Shown in pieces: positions 38,928 to 48,090 of a stretch of 64,000 nucleotides of DNA. Source of the DNA: Candidatus Kapaibacterium sp. (lineage in GTDB: Bacteria; Bacteroidota; Ignavibacteria; Kapaibacteriales; UBA2268); NCBI GenBank assembly GCA_938031175.1, contig CALHGZ010000008.1:62001-126000 (forward strand), in the 5' to 3' direction. Below the pieces are notes generated by a model. The model was not told the origin of the DNA. It made no database searches and worked only from the letters and a program-made list of their open reading frames with translations. How positions within the stretch are numbered: the first letter of the stretch is position 1; each line of letters starts with the position of its first letter. A program made the position numbers and the translations under genes.

Positions 38928-39242
38928 ATGAGCAAATATGTCGTCAATCCCGTTGAAGTTAGAATGCAAGAATCCGAGAAGGGAACTGTTTACCAATCTA
39001 TAGTAGCAATGGGATTCAGAGCAAGACAAATTAATGATGACATTAAAAGCGAATTAAGCCAAAGATTAGCCGATATCACACCAATGTCTGATGAAAATGA
39101 GGGTATTAATTTCGACCAAATGGCTGTCAGCCGTGAATTCGATAAAATACCAAAACCTACCTTTTTAGCTATGCAAGAAATTAAAGAAAACAAACTAAAA
39201 TGGTCATTGCCTCAGGAAGAAAATAACGATTACAGCCAGTAA
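38928..39242 (+). CDS. rpoZ: DNA-directed RNA polymerase omega subunit (Bacteroidetes type)
   Basis: The 104-residue protein has the core of the short Bacteroidota omega family: GTVYQSIVAMGFRARQI followed by IKSEL, and the C-terminal FDKIPKPTFLAMQEIKENK. Omega helps assemble RNA polymerase. A GGAGG ribosome-binding site lies 4 bases before the ATG, a candidate promoter is upstream, and a hairpin terminator follows. Confidence 0.85.
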   Translation: MSKYVVNPVEVRMQESEKGTVYQSIVAMGFRARQINDDIKSELSQRLADITPMSDENEGINFDQMAVSREFDKIPKPTFLAMQEIKENKLKWSLPQEENNDYSQ

Positions 39243-39262
39243 TTAAATCTCAAATTATTAGA

Positions 39263-39293
39263 AATGCCGGATTTAATCTATCTTTCCGGCATT
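39263..39293. terminator. Bidirectional terminator between rpoZ and the M16 protease gene
   Basis: A 9-base-pair stem AATGCCGGA/TCCGGCATT encloses a 13-base loop and is followed by ATTTTTA-type tracts. The right arm lies inside the last codons of the M16 gene, so the hairpin ends transcription from both sides. Confidence 0.7.
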
Positions 39294-40570
39294 ATTTTTA
39301 TAATACTCCAATCTTTTGTATCCAAATATTTTGAAATTACTCTGTGTATATCCTCAATCTTTATGTAATCAATGTTGGCAATCGTATCGTTGGGATTTTC
39401 ATATTTATTCAGATATAACTCATTTTTAATCTGACTTTTCATTTTATAAGTTATATCTTCATTATCAATCATTACTCTTGACTTAAGCTGTTCTTTCGCA
39501 CGTTTGAATTCGGATGAATGGATACCGCTTTTTTGTAACTTTTCCATTTCATTGAAAATTATCTCTTCAATACGAGGAATGGAATTCATATCGCTTACAG
39601 AACTGATGTATAAAGTACCTATATCTGAAAAAAAATAAAGATCAGATTCAAGTGAATAGGCAAGCCCATATCTATCTCTGATTTTACTTTGTAATCGGGA
39701 ACTCATACCATCACATAAAATTTCGTTGAGAATAATTAATGGATATTTATCTTCTGAATTGAATTCACAAACATTACGCCCTATCAAAATGTATCCTTGT
39801 TGGACCCCCATAAATATATTTTTATTAACTGATTTATGAACTGATGGTTCAATTCTTGACCTTACATTTCCTTTTTTAGTTAAGTTGCCAAACCTCTTTA
39901 CTGCTAATTCGACAATAATATCATGATCAACATTGCCAACGGCTGAAATAATGATATTTTGTGGTTGATAAAATTTTTTGTAAAATCTTTCTAACACACG
40001 TCTATTTATCTCAGATACAGAATTCAATTCGCCTGTAATTGGTTTAGCTAATGGATGATTTCCCAAAATAAAACAGTCGGCATAATCAAAAATTAATTCA
40101 TCAGGATCATCATTATATAATTTAATCTCCTCCAAAATAACTTTACGTTCATACTCTATGTCCTTCGTTCTGAATTCCATAGGAAATAGAATATCTGCTA
40201 ACAAATTAAATGCTTTTTTCAGATTCTGAGATAATGCACGGGTATAATAATATGTATATTCTTTTGCAGTAAAAGCGTTTACATAAGCACCAATTGCCTC
40301 GAATTTGCTGTTTAGGCATTTCGTACTACCATGCTTTGAAAGTCTAAACAATATGTGTTCTAGAAAATGTGCCGTACCATTGTACTTTTCCTCATCTTCC
40401 CTTGAACCAGCATTTATACATATTCCTAGTGCAAATGACTGTACAGCTTTTGTAGTTTCTGTTATTACTCTAAGACCATTTTCGAGGGTTGTTTTCCTGA
40501 TTGAGGTTTTTCTTCGCTGATTAAGTCTGTAATAACTTGACGGGTAACGCTTTTTTGCAGATGGGTTCAT
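39278..40570 (-). CDS. M16-family zinc peptidase (processing-peptidase-like)
   Basis: The product has the inverted zinc motif HFLEH (inside AHFLEHILFR) and, about 75 residues later, the third ligand glutamate in RKVILEEIKLY. These define M16B peptidases such as PqqL, YmxG and mitochondrial processing peptidase. About 430 residues fit the one-chain type. I place the start at the ATG ending at 40570 because the family begins near RKTTLENGLRVI; longer frames to 40618 are possible. It lies downstream of the large T9SS-sorted gene with a short gap, so the two may be co-transcribed. No signal peptide is evident. Confidence 0.82.
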   Translation of the reverse strand: MNPSAKKRYPSSYYRLNQRRKTSIRKTTLENGLRVITETTKAVQSFALGICINAGSREDEEKYNGTAHFLEHILFRLSKHGSTKCLNSKFEAIGAYVNAFTAKEYTYYYTRALSQNLKKAFNLLADILFPMEFRTKDIEYERKVILEEIKLYNDDPDELIFDYADCFILGNHPLAKPITGELNSVSEINRRVLERFYKKFYQPQNIIISAVGNVDHDIIVELAVKRFGNLTKKGNVRSRIEPSVHKSVNKNIFMGVQQGYILIGRNVCEFNSEDKYPLIILNEILCDGMSSRLQSKIRDRYGLAYSLESDLYFFSDIGTLYISSVSDMNSIPRIEEIIFNEMEKLQKSGIHSSEFKRAKEQLKSRVMIDNEDITYKMKSQIKNELYLNKYENPNDTIANIDYIKIEDIHRVISKYLDTKDWSIIKIMPER

Positions 40571-40624
40571 TTTAAGAATGAAAATTTTTGGAAAAATCAT
40601 TATAAATGACGTTTGCAATTAATT

Positions 40625-43600
40625 TTATTTGATATGAATGAACTTATTAGTTTTGGTTAATGTACCATGTTGATATACGATGTAGTAAATTCCAGATGGA
40701 TAAGGACTAAAATCATATTTTAATGAGTTTATTCCAATTTTAGAATATTTCGGTTTAATTAAATCGAGTAAAATTCCATTAATTTCATAAATTTTGATAG
40801 ATGATTCTTCATTACTTATTACAGAGAAATTAATTTCAATTTCGCTTTCATTTATTGCAATTACTTCAAATTTAAATTCACCGCCAACATGGACTAAACG
40901 TTGATTGAATGCACAATCACCAATTATTGTAATTTGTCCATCAATTTTATCATATACAATTGGATAATCAGCATAAAAAATTGCTGTTACGAGAATTAAT
41001 CCAGTTGAAGATGTATCACCGATTAATGTCTCGCCAACAATTACAAGGTATTCTCCGTTATTTAGCATATTCGGATCAATTTGGTCAATCATTATAGTAA
41101 CATCACCCTTTGTGTGATGAAGAAGTGTAATGTAAGGACTTTTGAGCATAAATACACTTCCCGGTAGGACATTTGTTAAATTAAAAAGCTTGGGATTAAA
41201 GCGTAAATTTAATTCAATAGCTACAATATTAGCCTGAGATAAATCAAATGGCGGAATTGCTGTAATTCTTAATGGAATTTTTATAATTTCTCCTGCATTT
41301 GATTTAATGCTCGGTATGGAAATCAGTACTTTATTTGTATCACTCTGGATAGTAGCTTTACCTGATAAATTAATTTCATATTCTTGATTGCACGGGTATG
41401 ACTGATAAAAAGTGGCTTTACTTCTAAATTCACCATTAAAAGATGGTGCAAAAGTAAACTCAATCGAGTTATTACCTTGACTTGGTATTAGTATTGGGGT
41501 GATGTTTTTGGTATTAAAAATACTATCTTGAATTTTTATGCTATCAATAAAAATATCCGTTATGGAATTATTTATTATTCCAAGATTTACAATTTGGAAA
41601 TCTCCGACTTCACAGTCAGTAAATTCAACATCTCGTGATTCAAAATGCAATATAGCATAGTCAACAGTTATATCATAACTTATTGATAAAGTATCGTAAC
41701 AAGGAAGAACTTCAAATAATATCTTACCCCTATAATTTTCAACTTCCTCAATATTTAAAGTAATAATTATTTCATTTGTGTCAGTTAAAAAATAGCCTTT
41801 CTCAATATTTAAATGTAATTCGGTCGGATTAGACGTTTGTATTATTATATTGTTAATACTTGCTGTCTGATTATAAATGCCATTTAAAATTAATCTGTTT
41901 CTAATTTCGAAATAAATTGGATCATTGCATTTTGATAGCTTAGCTTCATAATTATTGTCCCAATCCCAAACATAATCATAATTAAAACGTTGTGTATTGG
42001 TATAAATCTTTTTTACAAGGTCGCATTGATCAGCTATGATATATAATGAATCTATTGCATAATGATAACTCTCCTGCGGTTTAAATTGAATTAACAACGC
42101 TTCTTCAGTGTCAGGTCTTATGATCAGAGGTAAATTCACAAATTTATAATTCTTATTCTCACTTTGTTTACTTATAATAATTTCATCATCGCCTGTATTT
42201 TTAATAAAAATAATTTGCTCATCGCTATTTGTGCATTCTGGTAATGAAAAAAATAAAGTATCTTTGAGCAATTCAAAATCAACATTATTTATTTCAACTA
42301 ACAATTTCAGAGTTAAAGTATTTAAATTCAAAGTGTCACTATCAAAAAAATATTTTACTTGCATTTCTCTCTGATATTTACCAATTATTGGATTAGCTAT
42401 AAAGCAATTAATTACAAGGCTATCTTTGGATTTTAATATTATTGGCAGATCAATCGGTTGAATTTTGAATGGAGAATCAACAACTATTTGCTCTATTACT
42501 AAGGGAATATGTGATATATTATACAGAGTGATTAAAGTATCCTTATATTCAAATTGGCAATGCAAATAATTTCCAAAATCATAAAAAATATTGCTAGTGA
42601 CAATTTCTTCCTTTTCTCGTTCTAATATTAAATTTAAAATCTGCTCTTTACCACAATCAGCATAGATAACGGTTTTTAAAGAAGAACTGAAAAAATCAGC
42701 TAAACATCTAATCACTATATCAATATTATCACCGCTTTTGATGATTAATTCATTATCAATTGGAGATATGATTTCAATCCCTGTTGGTATAATAAAGTTT
42801 TGTTTTTTGATTAATATATCATTATTACTTTGATTAATCAAACGGAAGACTGTATCAATATAACTTATGCCAGGTTCAAAATATAATTTTATCGTATCTT
42901 TATCAAATGCAAAGTCGATATTTTTCTTGAAAACTCTTACTTTGGGAGTAAAGTTTGAGCAAAATTCATCGGATAGTACGCAATAAAATTCTCCCTCATC
43001 ATTAATTAAAACTAGTGATCTTGATGAATCGAAAAGTATATCATCTTTGAACCATTTATAATTATTTCCACCATTAACACGTAACTCTAAATTTTCACCA
43101 TCACAAAGGAAAATGATGGTGTCATTTTCCGCTTTAGTCCCATTGACAAAAATTTCCGCTATTGGCTTATCTTTTGTAAAAATCTGAATTTCATTCGATA
43201 AATATTCGCAACCTTGTGAAGATGTAATCCTTAAACGGTATCTACCAGATTCAAATACATCAACATATTTGGCATCACTTTTAAATAAAGCTCCATTTTT
43301 GAGCCAGTCATATTTATAACTTGCCTTTGTTTCACCATCTATTTTAATCCTAACTGTATCTCCGGTACAAATGATATTATTCCCCATTTCGACTATAATA
43401 TTTTTACTTTCAATTGTATCTTTTCCAAGCTGGATTTCAGCATAATTTTCAATATTATAAATTCTTCCTCGACGATTCAATGGATTGGAATCAAAATTGA
43501 GGTCATCAGATTTGAATTTGTAAGCATAAACTCTATATATATATTGCTCACCACATTGAAGTTCATAATTATCGATGAAATTGTTTGAACTCGTCTGAGC

Positions 43601-44527
43601 GATTACAATTGATGAACCAAGCTGAGTACCAATATTATAAATACGTCCGTCCTCGGGCAATTCAATGTTATTTTTATAATATGCAAGTGATCGTACGATC
43701 ATATAACCAATAATCGTGTCTAATGGTAATTTATCGTCAGTGTGCATCCAACTCAAATAGACATAATCTTGCTCAACTCTACCATTTATAACGCGATAAT
43801 TATTCCAAATAGGCATCCTCAGTTTTTTCCAAAATGCTTGATTTACATTCATTTTCCCAAGAGAATTATTAGGTAAGCCTTTTGTTACAAAAGAGCTAAT
43901 TGATGTTTTCGAAGCTGTTGCATCAAAACCTCCAGAATAATCAAGTAGCGATTGTCCAGGAACAACAGATAAACTTGTTTCATTTGTCATACCCGAGGCT
44001 GCAGATAATTTATGTCCAATAATATTGGTAAAATCGCCACTCTCAAATGGCATATGGGCAAGACTGTGTATATTATTCCCATCAGGATCAAGTATTTGGA
44101 GTAAATCGGAGGCTTCGGCAATGTTTAGCGCATTAATATTCCAGCCTTGGGGACAATAATAACAAATCTTTTCGAAAAAGTAATCATTTTCGGCACCCAG
44201 TTCAATATAACCATCTGATTTTTCAGCATCAATGATTGAATCTCCTCTGAAATTAATAACTATAATTGTACCCGAATGCAGACCTTGCCAAAATGGAATA
44301 TTCTTAAAACGTATTCCTCCACGCCAATTATTCGGTGGAGGTGTAGAACCAGAATTATCACGCAGAATATAACCCCTCAAATCTAAATTGTTACTTGTTA
44401 CAATCAACTCAACCCATTCCCCTCTTGGGTTATTTCTTAAATTATAATATTCGCTTATTATAATGCCTTGGGAATAAACCACACCTGAGATTAGTATTAC
44501 CAGGAGTATAAAATATGTAATCTTCAT
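40625..44527 (-). CDS. Large T9SS-secreted protein with lamin-tail, Ig-like, ASH-like and cohesin-like regions
   Basis: The 1300-residue product begins with a signal peptide (about 2-19) and an LTD (lamin-tail) domain (about 20-190, with RGEWVELIVTSNNLDLRGY). A fibronectin-like segment follows (about 230-360), then two Ig-like domains with paired cysteines (about 375-540), several ASH/choice-of-anchor-like beta-sandwiches (about 540-1060), a cohesin-like region (about 1064-1195, with IELNLRFNPKLFNL), and a T9SS tail (about 1225-1300, with SPYPSGIYYIVY). The product is probably a surface or extracellular adhesin. Domain names are from pattern recognition only and need profile searches. Confidence 0.75.
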   Translation of the reverse strand: MKITYFILLVILISGVVYSQGIIISEYYNLRNNPRGEWVELIVTSNNLDLRGYILRDNSGSTPPPNNWRGGIRFKNIPFWQGLHSGTIIVINFRGDSIIDAEKSDGYIELGAENDYFFEKICYYCPQGWNINALNIAEASDLLQILDPDGNNIHSLAHMPFESGDFTNIIGHKLSAASGMTNETSLSVVPGQSLLDYSGGFDATASKTSISSFVTKGLPNNSLGKMNVNQAFWKKLRMPIWNNYRVINGRVEQDYVYLSWMHTDDKLPLDTIIGYMIVRSLAYYKNNIELPEDGRIYNIGTQLGSSIVIAQTSSNNFIDNYELQCGEQYIYRVYAYKFKSDDLNFDSNPLNRRGRIYNIENYAEIQLGKDTIESKNIIVEMGNNIICTGDTVRIKIDGETKASYKYDWLKNGALFKSDAKYVDVFESGRYRLRITSSQGCEYLSNEIQIFTKDKPIAEIFVNGTKAENDTIIFLCDGENLELRVNGGNNYKWFKDDILFDSSRSLVLINDEGEFYCVLSDEFCSNFTPKVRVFKKNIDFAFDKDTIKLYFEPGISYIDTVFRLINQSNNDILIKKQNFIIPTGIEIISPIDNELIIKSGDNIDIVIRCLADFFSSSLKTVIYADCGKEQILNLILEREKEEIVTSNIFYDFGNYLHCQFEYKDTLITLYNISHIPLVIEQIVVDSPFKIQPIDLPIILKSKDSLVINCFIANPIIGKYQREMQVKYFFDSDTLNLNTLTLKLLVEINNVDFELLKDTLFFSLPECTNSDEQIIFIKNTGDDEIIISKQSENKNYKFVNLPLIIRPDTEEALLIQFKPQESYHYAIDSLYIIADQCDLVKKIYTNTQRFNYDYVWDWDNNYEAKLSKCNDPIYFEIRNRLILNGIYNQTASINNIIIQTSNPTELHLNIEKGYFLTDTNEIIITLNIEEVENYRGKILFEVLPCYDTLSISYDITVDYAILHFESRDVEFTDCEVGDFQIVNLGIINNSITDIFIDSIKIQDSIFNTKNITPILIPSQGNNSIEFTFAPSFNGEFRSKATFYQSYPCNQEYEINLSGKATIQSDTNKVLISIPSIKSNAGEIIKIPLRITAIPPFDLSQANIVAIELNLRFNPKLFNLTNVLPGSVFMLKSPYITLLHHTKGDVTIMIDQIDPNMLNNGEYLVIVGETLIGDTSSTGLILVTAIFYADYPIVYDKIDGQITIIGDCAFNQRLVHVGGEFKFEVIAINESEIEINFSVISNEESSIKIYEINGILLDLIKPKYSKIGINSLKYDFSPYPSGIYYIVYQHGTLTKTNKFIHIK

Positions 44528-44682
44528 TTAATAATTTCACATGTTGATTTAATTAATTTAAAAAATAAAATTATCTTTTGAAAATCAATCTAAAACATCT
44601 TAAAATATACAAACATATTGAGGTATTTATGATATTTTAATTATTTTAAAATCAGAAAAAATGTTTGTATAATTGAGTTTTA

Positions 44683-44690
44683 TAATTTTG
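44683..44690 (+). promoter_or_regulatory. Candidate -7 promoter element for the GND-repeat gene
   Basis: TAATTTTG matches TAnnTTTG and lies 18 bases before the start codon. A TTTG at 44664 is closer than usual (15-base gap), so the call is weak. Confidence 0.25.
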
Positions 44691-44707
44691 AAAAACAATA
44701 ATCAGAT

Positions 44708-47353
44708 ATGAAAATTAATGTATTATTATTACAATTATTTCTTTTAGTGAATTACCATACTTTATCCGAAAATCTGACAAAACCCCAGCAATTTCTCAAT
44801 CAAATACTCAGCCAACATCAAGTAATCATACCTGATGTAACTTCAAGTTCTAAACCAACTTTTTTTCGTTCACTTATTGATAAACCTAATAATATAATAT
44901 ACACAGAAAAAATTGCTCAATATGCATACGAACTTATAAGCGAAAAATCTCAAAATTCAGCAGAACAATTTATACCAATTTTATTCGGACAGAAGTGGAA
45001 TAAATACAATTTAAATACACTTTTACCCAATGATTACATAACAAACAAAATAAATGTTAATATCAATAGAATTGTTGGCAATATTGAATACAACATTATC
45101 AGGCAATATTTATCGCCAATTCTACTAGCGATTGAATACCTTGAAAAAGATGAATTTTTCTCTGATTTTCAAAATATTATTGAAATAACTAAAATTTTAA
45201 ATAAACTTGATTTACTGAGAAATGACATAATATCAAGAAATCCCGTTGAACAATTAGAACACACCGACCAACTAATCAAACTGTCCTCCATATTAGCGGA
45301 AAAATCAAACAAATTTATTAAATCTGAAGTTTTATCTATAGCTATAAATTTATATTTTTCATTATCTGAAATTAATCAACTTACCCTAAGGAATTCTGAT
45401 TTATATAGACAAACAATCAAAACAACTATAATAGAAACAGATCTTGGTAAAATTGCTCTCGGTGGATTCGATAATGATTATTATGAGGATGATTATTTTA
45501 TAATAATAGATCTTGGCGGAAATGATACATATATATCGAATTCGCAAACACTGCAAAATAAGATGACATCACCTGTTAATCTAATAATTGATTTCAGTGG
45601 AGACGACATATATATAGGCAATAACTATTGCTTCGGTGCAGGCATATTTGGGATAAGTATCTTGATGGATTTTGATGGTAATGATTCATATTCAACAACT
45701 GATTTCTCATTAGGAAGTGCTTTGTTCGGCGTTGGAATTTTTTTTGATAAAAATGGTAATGATATTTATTCTGCGCAAAGCTTTACTATCGGTTCTGCCT
45801 TTTATGGTTGGGGTATATTTGTGGACAAATCTGGCAATGATATTTATCGCGGTGTACACTTTACTCAGGCTGCTTCACTTGGACTTGCAATGGGTATTTT
45901 AATCGATGCTGCTGGTAATGATAACTACATAGCCTCTAAACCATTCAGCGAAAATAAAGATAAACAGCCTGATTTTCACAATTACGCCCAAGGAGCTTCC
46001 CTTGGCTTGCCCTACTCAATATCTGGTGGTATTGGGATATTATTAGATCTAAGCGGAGACGATAACTACATTGCTAATAATTCAGCACAAGCTTATGCAA
46101 ATTACTGTGGAATAGCTGCACTTATTGATAAATCTGGAAATGAACGATACCAATCCGGAAGCTGCTCTCAGGCTTATGCAATTTACAATTCATTTGCCTA
46201 CCTTTTTGATTATGACGGTTTTGATACTTATTCCTCCAATTATAATTCTCAATCATTTTCACAAGATTTATCTCTATCAGTTTTGATTGATAATTATTCG
46301 ATCAATGACTATTTTATAACCAAGGATAACAAACAAAACTATAATTCATTCTCTTATTATCTGAAAATTACAAATACTGCTGAAGATAAAAATCTTTCAG
46401 AATATGCATTTAATTTTTTCAATAATAATCCATTTATGCAGGAATACGCAAAAATGCCTAATCCATTCACTGACTTATATCTAATTCCAAGTTACTTTGA
46501 AAATTATGAATTTAATTACAATGAAACTAATGATAAGAATTTAGATTTGGCCGATTTATTTTCACTTCTTGTGATTTACAGAAATAAGTCCATTAAATTC
46601 AATTCTATTCTTAATGAATTCCTTGAAAAAACTGGTTCCTTCGAATATTTAGAGGATAAAATCAATACAAAAACTAATTCAGAAATTCTAGTGCTACCAG
46701 CTATAATAAGTTCCTACTCGCCTGAATACCACGATAAAATCATTCAGTTAATCAACGAGATGTTTACAAGTTCTGATTTCAAGAAAAAATTACTTGCAAT
46801 ACAACTTTCTGTTGTTATGGAGCTTACCGATAACATACCAAAAATTTACTCCCTTCTCAATTATAATGATTACTCACTAAAAATTATGGCACTTTGGGCA
46901 TTAGCTCAATTAAATTATAAAAACTCTAATGTATATTATTCATTATTAGAAAATGACAAATCCTATTTAAGATTTTACTCAGCTTACGCTATAACAAAAA
47001 CTGACTTAACATTCTTTGCAGACGAAAAAATATTGAGCGATCCCGAGTTGAGTTATTCTGCATATAAAGGATTAATGGATATCGAAAATATTGACTTTGA
47101 GACAATTCTATCCTTAATTGAATCCAATTCGAATGAAAAATTTAAATTGCTTGTAATTACACTTGTTAACAAAAGTAATATAAGCAACAAGAATGCAAAA
47201 AAATACATCAAAAGATTCAGGAATTTACCTGATAATTACCGTGCCGAGATATATGTACAACTTTTAAATGCTAAAAATAATGCTTATAATATATTATCAG
47301 ACAGAGCCAGCGATCCAATTTTTAAAAAATTAAGGAAAAGAAATAACAAATGA
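44708..47353 (+). CDS. Exported protein with about nine G-N-D-x-Y repeats and C-terminal HEAT-like region, function unknown
   Basis: The 881-residue product has a signal peptide (about 4-20), a helical domain (about 25-235), and then, from about residue 267 to 535, a run of about nine repeats of 22-35 residues. Each has the core DxxGNDxY preceded by a hydrophobic strand (for example LMDFDGNDSY, FFDKNGNDIY, FVDKSGNDIY) and a small-residue stretch such as QAxxxG. The pattern suggests a beta-solenoid with stacked turns, possibly binding metal. From about 640 to the end are helical repeats that look HEAT-like (ALWALAQLNY). No T9SS tail is visible. The stop codon overlaps the gmk start by 4 bases. 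Confidence 0.7.
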   Translation: MKINVLLLQLFLLVNYHTLSENLTKPQQFLNQILSQHQVIIPDVTSSSKPTFFRSLIDKPNNIIYTEKIAQYAYELISEKSQNSAEQFIPILFGQKWNKYNLNTLLPNDYITNKINVNINRIVGNIEYNIIRQYLSPILLAIEYLEKDEFFSDFQNIIEITKILNKLDLLRNDIISRNPVEQLEHTDQLIKLSSILAEKSNKFIKSEVLSIAINLYFSLSEINQLTLRNSDLYRQTIKTTIIETDLGKIALGGFDNDYYEDDYFIIIDLGGNDTYISNSQTLQNKMTSPVNLIIDFSGDDIYIGNNYCFGAGIFGISILMDFDGNDSYSTTDFSLGSALFGVGIFFDKNGNDIYSAQSFTIGSAFYGWGIFVDKSGNDIYRGVHFTQAASLGLAMGILIDAAGNDNYIASKPFSENKDKQPDFHNYAQGASLGLPYSISGGIGILLDLSGDDNYIANNSAQAYANYCGIAALIDKSGNERYQSGSCSQAYAIYNSFAYLFDYDGFDTYSSNYNSQSFSQDLSLSVLIDNYSINDYFITKDNKQNYNSFSYYLKITNTAEDKNLSEYAFNFFNNNPFMQEYAKMPNPFTDLYLIPSYFENYEFNYNETNDKNLDLADLFSLLVIYRNKSIKFNSILNEFLEKTGSFEYLEDKINTKTNSEILVLPAIISSYSPEYHDKIIQLINEMFTSSDFKKKLLAIQLSVVMELTDNIPKIYSLLNYNDYSLKIMALWALAQLNYKNSNVYYSLLENDKSYLRFYSAYAITKTDLTFFADEKILSDPELSYSAYKGLMDIENIDFETILSLIESNSNEKFKLLVITLVNKSNISNKNAKKYIKRFRNLPDNYRAEIYVQLLNAKNNAYNILSDRASDPIFKKLRKRNNK

Positions 47354-47943
47354 AAAAAAGATATGCCATAAAAAAAAAGCTTTTAGTAATTTCATCGCCT
47401 AGCGGAGGTGGCAAAACAACAGTTACTAATTACATATTATCGAAATATCCAATGATCAAATTTTCAATTTCTGCTACAACACGCCCTAAGAGACCGAGAG
47501 AAAAAAATGGTGTTCATTACCATTTCATAAGTAGAGAACAATTTGAAGAAAAAATTAAAAATAATGAGCTAATCGAATATGAATACATATTCGGTAATTA
47601 CTATGGAACGCCTAAAAGCGAGATTGAAAAAGCATTTAAAAATGATATAGTACTTATTTTCGACATTGATGTAAAAGGAGCTTTATCTATAAAAAAAGCA
47701 TACCCTGAGGAATCTTTTTTAGTATTTATAGAACCCCCCTCAATACAGACACTAAAAGAGAGACTGAAAAATCGAAGAAGTGAATCAGAGGAACAAATTA
47801 ATGAGCGATTGTCCAGAGTAGAAATGGAATTAAAATTAAAGGAGCAGTTTGATTATATTATTAAAAATGAAATGTTGAGCGATACCTTTAATGAGATAGA
47901 TTCATTAATATCAAAATATATAATCGAGCCTGAGGATAATTGA
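47350..47943 (+). CDS. gmk: Guanylate kinase
   Basis: The 197-residue protein has the P-loop SSPSGGGKTTV (about 15-25), the GMP-binding SATTRPKRPREKNGVHYHF and DIDVKGALSIKK, and the lid RLKNRRSESEEQ. It phosphorylates GMP to GDP in the cytoplasm and feeds both GTP and (p)ppGpp synthesis. Its ATG overlaps the stop of the repeat-protein gene (ATGA), so its translation is probably coupled to that gene. Confidence 0.96.
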   Translation: MKKRYAIKKKLLVISSPSGGGKTTVTNYILSKYPMIKFSISATTRPKRPREKNGVHYHFISREQFEEKIKNNELIEYEYIFGNYYGTPKSEIEKAFKNDIVLIFDIDVKGALSIKKAYPEESFLVFIEPPSIQTLKERLKNRRSESEEQINERLSRVEMELKLKEQFDYIIKNEMLSDTFNEIDSLISKYIIEPEDN

Positions 47944-47987
47944 TAAATTTTGGAATTTTCAGTAATTAATGTTAATTTTGTTTCACT

Positions 47988-48062
47988 CGGCGTGTAGCGC
48001 AGCCCGGCTAGCGCACTTGCTTGGGGTGCAAGGGGTCGCTGGTTCAAATCCAGTCACGCCGA
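47988..48062 (+). tRNA. tRNA-Pro (anticodon GGG)
   Basis: A full cloverleaf can be drawn: acceptor stem CGGCGTG/CACGCCG with discriminator A, D-arm GCGC/GCGC, anticodon stem CTTGC/GCAAG around the loop TTGGGGT, and T-arm GCTGG-TTCAAAT-CCAGT. The anticodon is GGG. The terminal CCA is not encoded. A strong terminator follows within 2 bases. Confidence 0.95.
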
Positions 48063-48063
48063 C

Positions 48064-48090
48064 AAAGGTGATTAAAAAATCACCTTTTTT
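48064..48090. terminator. Bidirectional terminator between tRNA-Pro and the potassium channel gene
   Basis: A 10-base-pair stem AAAGGTGATT/AATCACCTTT closes an AAAA loop and is followed by T residues on the plus strand. The mirrored A-run before it can serve the minus-strand gene that ends at 48089. Confidence 0.9.

Noticed and set aside
45500-46310. GNDxY repeats read as RTX calcium-binding nonapeptides
   Set aside because: The repeats are 22-35 residues apart with one GND each, not contiguous GGxGxDxxx nonapeptides. Metal binding remains possible.
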